Of a stretch of 64,000 nucleotides of DNA, positions 57,343 through 64,000 are shown one piece after another. The number at the start of each line of letters is the position of its first letter. Position 1 is the stretch's first letter. Under the pieces are notes generated by a model. The model made no database searches. It saw nothing but the letters and a program-made list of their open reading frames with translations, and was not told the origin of the DNA. The DNA comes from Reticulascus tulasneorum (lineage: Eukaryota > Ascomycota > Sordariomycetes > Glomerellales > Reticulascaceae). The stretch lies in assembly GCA_001557505.1 (NCBI GenBank), contig LSAX01000007.1, positions 62,001-126,000 on the forward strand. The letters run 5' to 3'. Both the position numbers and the translations under genes were made by a program.

Positions 57343-60300
57343 TCACGTCCTCTTCTTAGTCCCGGTCTTCCCGCCGCCCTGAGCCTTCTTATCTCCTTCA
57401 TCCGTGTCTTCAGCAGTAGGTGGCACCTCGGGAGTCAAGTTATTGCCCCAAATGACACCCAGTCTCCATATACCGTCCTCAAGCGCACCGTTGAGCCCGT
57501 TCTTGCTGGCACCCCAGAACCCTTTGACGAACGAGTTGTCCATGATGGGATCAAAGTGACAGACGGCCAGCTCGTTGAAGCTGCGCGGCCCGCGCTTGTC
57601 GGTCGGCTTGATGTCGTTGTCGTCGAGTTCACGCGGCGGGTCTTCGGCAGACAGCTGTCTCCCGCGGTTGGTGTAGAGCTTGAGGCGCGTGATGCGAGGT
57701 TCTACCGGGGGTGTCGTGTCGATGGTGGCAGTCTTGTCGGTAGTCTTGCCGGGGCCTGACACGGGCGGCCCACCGGCTTTTCCCGTCTCGACCGTTGCGG
57801 CAATGATACGCTCGCGCTGCCCCAGGTTCTTGAGCTCCTTGACGATGGTGGCGTTTGGGTCGTACTGTCCGCCGTGCCGTGCCACGAGGCCGTTGCTGTA
57901 GGTCGTCTCGATGTAACTCACAACACCCTTGTACACCTCAACGCGCACAGCGGTGATGTACGTGTCGTACCGGAGGAAATCAACATTATTGAATGGCGTT
58001 CCGTTCTTGGAGGAGCCTGCCGGCTTGGCGAGACGGAAGAATCGCCCGATTGTGGGCCGCTCACGCTCTAGCTCCGTGAGCGAGAGACGCTCTGCGTCTT
58101 CAAGGGCCTCAAAGTCTGGACAGATCTGAGGGTATTGTCTGTCGAAGCCGGGCTTCAGCTCCTCGAGACGCAAGGGTACCGCTGGGGGAAGGACTATGCG
58201 GGTGATGCCAGGCATACGCTCTTTGAAGAGCCGAACTGGCATGAAAGGCTCTTCATGGTCCTCGACAGTGGCCAGAGCAGGGTCTCGCGTAATGGTGTCC
58301 ACTTCGTTGACGATGCGAGTCATTTGAATGCGACAGGCCTTCCTGGCCATGTCGAGACCGCCAAGACTGACGGGGAATCGTGACATGTCCTGCACAAGTC
58401 TAGCCTTGCTCAGGGTTCCGGATGCTGCGGCTGCGTCGTTGACTTTGTTGCCTGATGCGGCGCGCTTGGTTCTGGCGTTGTCTTCATCGTCATGGTCGTC
58501 ATCTTCACTATCGCTGTCACCCTTCTTCTTCTTCTTTTCCCAAGCTGAGTTGGGGACGAGTTTGCAAATAGTGTTTTCTACCTCAAACATCCCTATCTCT
58601 GTGTCAGCACATCGTTGTTTTTGCACAATCATGAGTGTGGAATAAAATGGTAGCGGCACTTACAAGTACCAATCTTTTGGTGAAGCTAGATATTCGTCGA
58701 GCAAGGCGTCAGTCAGGACGATCCCAAGCGAGGCGAAACAAGTATACGTACGTTCTTGTAGTCCATGTAGACATCCAGCAGCACGTTTGTGTACATCTGC
58801 GCATTCTCGTAGGCCATTGGGCTAAAGGCCCCCGGCTTGAGCTTGACGAAACTCCGTAGTGTTTCGTACTTGGTGAGAATCGCACTGTGACGAAATCTTA
58901 GTGTTTTCTTGATCGGGGAATGATTGCCACATAAATCATCTTCCTAGAACTCACTATGTACGCTGGGGCGTGATGGCGACCAGGTCGGGAAACCTCGCTG
59001 CAGCGCTCATCAGAGACTCAATGTCCCACGGCTCGTCGACTTTTATCGTGTCAGCATTCGGAGTGTGTCTGCACACAATAAATAGGAGGGTAAGATACTT
59101 ACTGGGCTTGATGAAACCACCACCAGACCAGCTGACCATGATTGTAGTTTCCGTGTTGTTACTGATATTCTTCTTGGCGACCTTGACAGCGGCTTCAGCG
59201 CTGATGTCAGCCACACCAACGGTCAAGGCGACCTTGGCTCTGTTGCAAGAGATTATGAGCCTCTGATTGTCGGTGTTTCAGTGGAAAAGAGAGCTTGACC
59301 TACTCTGCCTCGATGTTCATGATTTGAGCCTTATTATGAACTTTCATGCTGACAATGGCGTTGAATTCTCCGCCCTCGATGAAGCCTGAGATGAAGGAGT
59401 CGCCGTACACCTCGCGGAAGTTATTCGAGTCGACCGTTCGTAAGGGCTGGTACACGAGAGCATCCTTCATGTTGACTGTCTGGTTGACGACCTTGACGCT
59501 GATGTAAAAGTTGAGATCGCTATCCTTGAACTTTTCCGAGTTGACGAAAGCACCACGTCCCGAGCCACCGATGGTACCGTACTTGATGCTCAGCGCTCCG
59601 CTGATGTTCATGTCGTCTGTGACCTCGCTGGGAAGAAAAGAAAAAAAAGCGTTAGTTAACAAAGGTTTCTCGGTTTCTGTGGGGCTGGGGCATCGCAAAA
59701 ACCAAAGACATAGATATGTGCAACGAAAGGGTGGCAAACCTAAGCTTATCAATGAAACTTGACATATATGTGACAATCTTTGTGTTACAAATCGACGTTA
59801 GAGTCCCCTCGAGCCTAGAGTTGGAGTGTATGTTTTAAAAAGGACTTACCTGCGAAGGACCCCTTGCTCCTGTAGACTTGCGCTCATACTGTCTCGTCTT
59901 GACGGCTTTAAGCTTGGATGCCGCGGTTTGGTACTCGCCTAATTCGACCTGCTTGGTTAAGGAGCCGAACAAAGCGTCGCGCTCCGCCTTGGTATATGGC
60001 TTGATGCCATTAGCCGCCTCTCTGGCACGATTTTCAGCTTCCTTCTGGCGCTCGTCGGCCGCCTTCTTTGCTTCTACTCGGGCCGCCTGATGGTTCTTGG
60101 CGTCGTCCCGTCGTTTCTGGTCAAAGGCTGTCCTCTTGCGGGCTATGAGGGCAGGCGATTCTGGTTTCTTTACGGCGACCTGCTTGACCAGTGGTTTCGT
60201 GACTACCCTGGTCTTGGCCGCCTCGTCGTCGGAGCTGTCGTGGACAGGGCTGACCTTTCTCGACGCTTCCGCCCCCGAATCGCTGTCGTCTGGGTACTTG

Positions 60301-61039
60301 GCAGGCTTCTTGGCAGTGTCCCCTTTCGCGTCCACCGGGGTGCTTGCCTTGTTTCCAGGTCAGAGTTCCGAAGCAGAAAGAACATCTCGTATTTCTGGGA
60401 ATTGCTTACCTTCTGGCCTATCTTACCTACAACCCGCTCCTGTGCGCCGGTCCCCGTTTCCGGTGCCGATTCACTGTCACTGTCTGCAGGTGGAGTAGGT
60501 TTCTTGACTGGTTGAGCCCGGGTCTCTGGCTCCGAGTCATCATCGCTATCCAGGGGTAAGGCGGGTTTCTTGCTCGGCACGGGCTTCCCTTTTGTCTCGG
60601 GTAGCGACTCATCATCGCTCTCCAGGGGTAAGTTGGGTTTCTTGATTGGCTGAGCCCGGGTCTCTGGCTCCGAGTCATCATCGCTATCCAGGGGTAAGGC
60701 AGGTTTCTTGCTCGGCACGGGCTTCCCTTTCGCCTCGGGTAGCGACTCATAATCGCTATCTGGCGGCAAATCCCGCCTTGGCGCCGAAACACCACCAGCG
60801 GGTGGCTTCCTCTCAACAGCGGACTCGTAATCGCTGTCCACCGGCAATGCGGGCATCCTGACGGGCGGAGGTCTAGCTTTCCCAAAAGTAGGCTCCGGCT
60901 CGGAGTCGAGCTCCGGATCAGGATCGTGAGCACTATCAGCAGGGCCAGAAATTCCCAGAAGCTCACGCTCCGTGGCAGATAAGTCCTTGATAGCAGTATA
61001 AGCAGAGCCACCTTTCATGCCTTCTCTGAGGTCCGCCAT
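57343..61039 (-). CDS. MACPF-like protein with acidic repeats and jacalin-like C-terminus, nine exons
   Basis: Exons are 61039-60410, 60347-59850, 59777-59740, 59627-59304, 59239-59103, 59039-58955, 58884-58752, 58685-58664 and 58592-57343. Every junction is GT-AG and phases agree, giving 1038 residues. Residues 45-200 hold Ser/Asp/Glu/Pro-rich acidic repeats, including a 46-residue unit present twice. About 380-600 is the MACPF-like core with YGDSFISGFIEGG near 463-475, which fits the MACPF signature spacing Y-G-x-x-[FY]-x6-G-G. About 825-1005 recalls the jacalin beta-prism (a GVVSYIETTYSNG strand, HGG, E-R-I-x-x-A-T-V, LKLYTNRG). No signal peptide is seen. MACPF proteins form membrane pores or act in attachment, and jacalin domains bind sugars. 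Whether this protein forms pores is not shown. The acceptor of exon 6 and the two very short exons are the least certain parts. Confidence 0.7.
60505..60780. repeat. 138-base coding tandem repeat in the MACPF-like gene
   Basis: The segment GAGCCCGGGTCTCTGG begins at 60514 and again at 60652, and nearly identical sequence follows each. The repeat encodes 46 residues of the form KKPALPLDSDDDSEPE. Each unit is itself made of two related halves. The length is a multiple of three, so the copy number can change without breaking the frame. Confidence 0.8.
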
Positions 61040-62124
61040 GGTAGATCCATCGTTGGTAAGAATGTTGAGCGGTCTGCCTGGATCAATAATGACAGCGTCA
61101 TCAATACAAATCTCCTGGGTGTAAGAGTTGAAACCCTGGCCTGCCCCGGTGAATTATTATTGTCAGCTCTATACATGTTTGGCCTCTCTCGCATGTCTCG
61201 ATGGACAAATTCAACCGGGGAAATTTGACTGACCCAGCCGCATGGCGGTGTTGTAAGGCGCAATAAGTAAACCCATGATGGCAGGTGCGTGTATATAACA
61301 GCAGATGAGGGCTCAAATGCTTTGGGGTAGATTAAAAAAGTAGATTGCACAACTCATGTGACGATATCCAAGTTCACTCTGCTGGTGATATGGCTTCAGG
61401 CCGACAGCAAAGGCGAGAGGTGATATGCGGAAGAGGGGTCCCAGGGCTTCAAGTTGCGGGAGCTTGATGATGGGACCCTTCGTGTCGACCTGTCCCTCTT
61501 AGCCGCTGTGGTAAGAGTCATTGCAATATCTGAATCCGTAGTAAAGCGCCAAATGGGTCCGGTCGAGCTAGAATCATCCCTTGTACACCTGAGCTCGAGC
61601 TGCGCAGGATGGCGTCCGGCAAAAGAGCTCAGCTCAAAGTTATGTTTCAAGCACAATACGCCTGACTGCAAGTGGTCGTGTGGCTATCAATAGCAATTGG
61701 TGGCGTCGCGGAAGGCAGGAACTCCCCATCCAGTGGCCTACGCGATATATAAGCTAGCGACGCTCTACCCCTGATCCCCGTTCTCCGTACGTCGGAATTT
61801 GCACGACCTAATCAAGTTACTTCGATCCCACATGCATGAATATTCGGCGTAGATAGCCAGATCTCTGCAGACGCCGGGCAACAGAGCGTTCTGGCCAGAA
61901 AGCTGTGTACGCAACATGCGGACTGCTGTGTTCATCAGGAAACGCCGGGAAGTTCAAACAAGTCAAGTGAATCAGGGGGGTTAACCGGATCCGGTGGACC
62001 ATACAGGTGGCTCACTGTACAAGTACTGTATGGAAAGCATGTGAGCTGTCATTTGATCGACATTCGGAGTGTTGTTGAGGATAAAAGCTCAAGTCACAGT
62101 TGGAGGTCCCATGAGCCCTGAGGT
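61040..62124. promoter_or_regulatory. shared divergent promoter region of the two MACPF-like genes
   Basis: The two start codons face away from each other across 1085 bases with no other gene. GATATATAAG at 61743 and ATAAAAG near 62081 are TATA-like. Both are candidates only, and no operator-like repeat is obvious. Confidence 0.4.
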
Positions 62125-63341
62125 ATGTCGGAATTCCTGGCACCAGGATCATTACACGCCATGATGGCACAGCAACGGCAAAGCACGCCCCCGTCTCTAG
62201 AGACCATTGCCGATGCAGCAGCCGGCCGCCCTATACCTCAGCAAAGCATTGCAACGCTTGCGGCCAACAACCAGCCCATCGCCCTGCCATGGTCCCCAAG
62301 CAATAAGCCTCTTGCGCCAGGCACATTATTCCACTCTCGACTGTGCGAGAGGCCGGCCCCTTGGGGCGAGACATCACCATGGGAGCCAGAATCAATTCAA
62401 TCGGCCAAGATGGTTTACCGCCTCGACGATGGTGGGCACGCTAGTTTCCAAAGCATCGAAACGAGCAACAGCACTACTTCTGAGGAGCATCTAGGCGTGA
62501 CTTTTGGCATTACAGTGGGGTGTTCCTTTCTGAATGCCAGCGTGACAGGGGGCTACGATCGTGACATGATGGAGAACAAAGACGGTATGAAGACCCCCTG
62601 TCACTCCTATAGCTATGAGATGCCAGGCTCACCCGTGTGCGCCCTTGCTTGCCGCTAGACCGCAAAATGTCCATCAGGACCTCTTACAGAGCCGGAAGTA
62701 TCACCCTGCAGACCCGCCCGGCCCTGTCGACGGAGGCGCTCGCTGTGCTCGCGCACCAAGGTGGGGTTCCAGCGTTCAAGTACCGGTACGGGGACTACTA
62801 CGTCGCGGGCTACCGGTTGGGCGGTGACGCTGCCGTGGCGCTGAGCGAGTCGGCGACAGCAAATCTCGAGGTGGAGCGGCTCTCTGCCAAAGTTGCCGTC
62901 AAGGTGCTGTTCGTCACCGCCAGCAAGACGCACGAGAAGTTCTTTCGCTCCGCAGGGGCTAGCAGTGGCTTTCAGGTCAGCGGCTTCGACACGCTGACGC
63001 AGGCTCTGGTACTTGCAGGGACGCCTGTGTCGGTCTTCTCCGAAAATAAGACGGTCGATCGGGCGGACGACGGGACGCAGCAATCGGCCATGGAAGCGCT
63101 GGCGATACGCGCCAAGGGCATGGAGAAACTCTGTATTGAGTTGCCCAGACGTGTGACACAGGAGATCAACAGAGTGGGGCTCAGGGATAATCAGGAGATC
63201 AGCTGGGAGATGCTGCAGGATTTCATGCAAGCTGAGCATGGCTTGAGGAGCCACTTGGTGGTCGAGATGATTCTGCTGCCAATAGCGTCGCTGAGGCCGA
63301 TCATAGAGTGGTCCTTGTCTAAAGACGTGATCGGCTTCTGA
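62125..63341 (+). CDS. second MACPF-like protein, two exons
   Basis: Exon 1 is 62125-62584 and exon 2 is 62659-63341, with a 74-base GT-AG intron in phase 1; the product is 380 residues. The signature YGDYYVAGYRLGG lies at residues 197-209 with the same spacing (Y-G-x-x-[FY]-x6-G-G) as in the divergent neighbour, although the surrounding sequence is quite different. A strand pattern FGITVGCSFLNASVTGGY precedes the intron. The protein has no recognisable signal peptide and lacks the acidic repeats and lectin-like tail of its neighbour. Membrane or self/non-self functions are possible for this fold, but nothing here settles it. The long minus-strand frame over the same DNA is antisense to it. 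Confidence 0.7.
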
Positions 63342-64000
63342 GACTATCACGGGGAGCACCCAGGGACGGGGCCAGGGGCAAGTGTGGCTTTGTTTAGATT
63401 GTCGTATCGTCGAAAATACATCATCACAGCCAGCCACGGTTGCAAATAGTACCGGGTAGGGGCCGGGTAGGGACGGCCTGCATATGCAATGTTGATCGTC
63501 TCTCCGGCAAACATTGAATCCCAGATGGCTAAAGCTCCTTTATCCATCCAAGACTCAGCTGCGATGATGCGAAAGACATGTCAAATCTGAATGATCCTAT
63601 TGGCGAGCTGAGATTGTAATTAGACTACATAGTGACAAGGGTGGAACGGGCCGTTGGAGGTAGCCATGTGGCTGGCTGAGGCATGTTTGGTATGCAGGGC
63701 CATTGCGGGCTGCAAGGGACACCGGCCACGGCGGTGTGCTGTACTGCACAAGTACAGGAACTGGAGCGTCGGGCACTCTCAATCATTTTACCTGCGAAAG
63801 ATCAAATCACCACCTCTATGGATTGTCCGCCCGTCGTGGTCCTGTACACAGAATGGACTTGTACATCTTCTGGTCGCACTTGTATTCTGGGCTGGGTTCC
63901 GCGGGAACACTAAGTTTTCAATAGTAAGACTAGGCTAGCAATCATCGAGGAGAAAGTAGGGATGCAATAGGAAACCGGGCAGATGTTTAGCTCTAGCGGG
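63342..64000. other. right flank, no supported gene
   Basis: A 66-codon frame with a true ATG runs on the minus strand from 63547 to 63347, but it shows no domain. I see no gene that I would assert. Confidence 0.35.

Noticed and set aside
62655..63437. 260-codon minus-strand frame
   Set aside because: It is antisense to the second exon of the MACPF-like gene, which has a recognisable signature and a clean splice junction.
1..64000. Bacterial-type features: CRISPR arrays, operons with ribosome binding sites, riboswitches
   Set aside because: The spliced genes, HET domains and fungal transposons show a eukaryotic nuclear sequence. Several long frames begin only with TTG or GTG, which are not plausible starts here, so I used the first ATG.

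Overview
The window is nuclear DNA from a filamentous ascomycete, probably a Sordariomycete-like fungus. The support is short GT-AG introns (about 44-95 bases), HET-domain genes, a fungal GH7 cellulase with a CBM1 domain, and very AT-rich transposon blocks whose mutations look like repeat-induced point mutation (RIP: C-to-T and G-to-A at CpA/TpG). It looks like a fast-evolving accessory region: intact single-copy genes sit among broken genes and layered transposons.

Left part (1-18 kb). Two adjacent plus-strand genes of unknown function, each with a coiled coil, are followed by a degenerate tandem repeat of 206-base units. Next come a minus-strand protein that I read as a catalytically dead DEAH-helicase relative, a three-exon MFS transporter, relics of an extended-SDR (NAD-epimerase-like) gene present in two pieces, a shattered ankyrin-repeat pseudogene with parts on both strands, an unknown minus-strand gene cut by one in-frame TAG, and a large HET-domain gene.

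Middle (18-34 kb). A tandem pair of RIP-mutated Crypton-type (tyrosine recombinase) elements with a 2882-base period occupies 18.1-23.9 kb. It is followed by a family of three paralogous four-helix membrane proteins surrounding a second HET gene. The third family copy carries a single TGG-to-TAG nonsense change. A 169-base MITE with TA duplications lies beside the HET gene.

Transposon nest (33.5-50.4 kb). A hAT-type element with CAGCGCT termini and a near-perfect 8-base target duplication contains a Ty3/Gypsy chromovirus (612-base LTRs, CTAGA duplication). That element in turn contains an inverted element of the same family (624-base LTRs, YTAAT duplication). The hAT element landed just past the stop codon of a GH7 cellobiohydrolase, which is itself broken by frameshifts and a nonsense codon.

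Right part (50-64 kb). An intact seven-exon sugar-phosphate-isomerase-like gene follows, then a large unknown protein, then a divergent pair of genes that each carry a MACPF/perforin-type Y-G-x-x-[FY]-x6-G-G signature. One of these also has acidic repeats at its N-terminus and a jacalin-like domain at its C-terminus. All functional calls come from motif reading alone. Exon models were checked for splice sites and reading-frame phase by hand.
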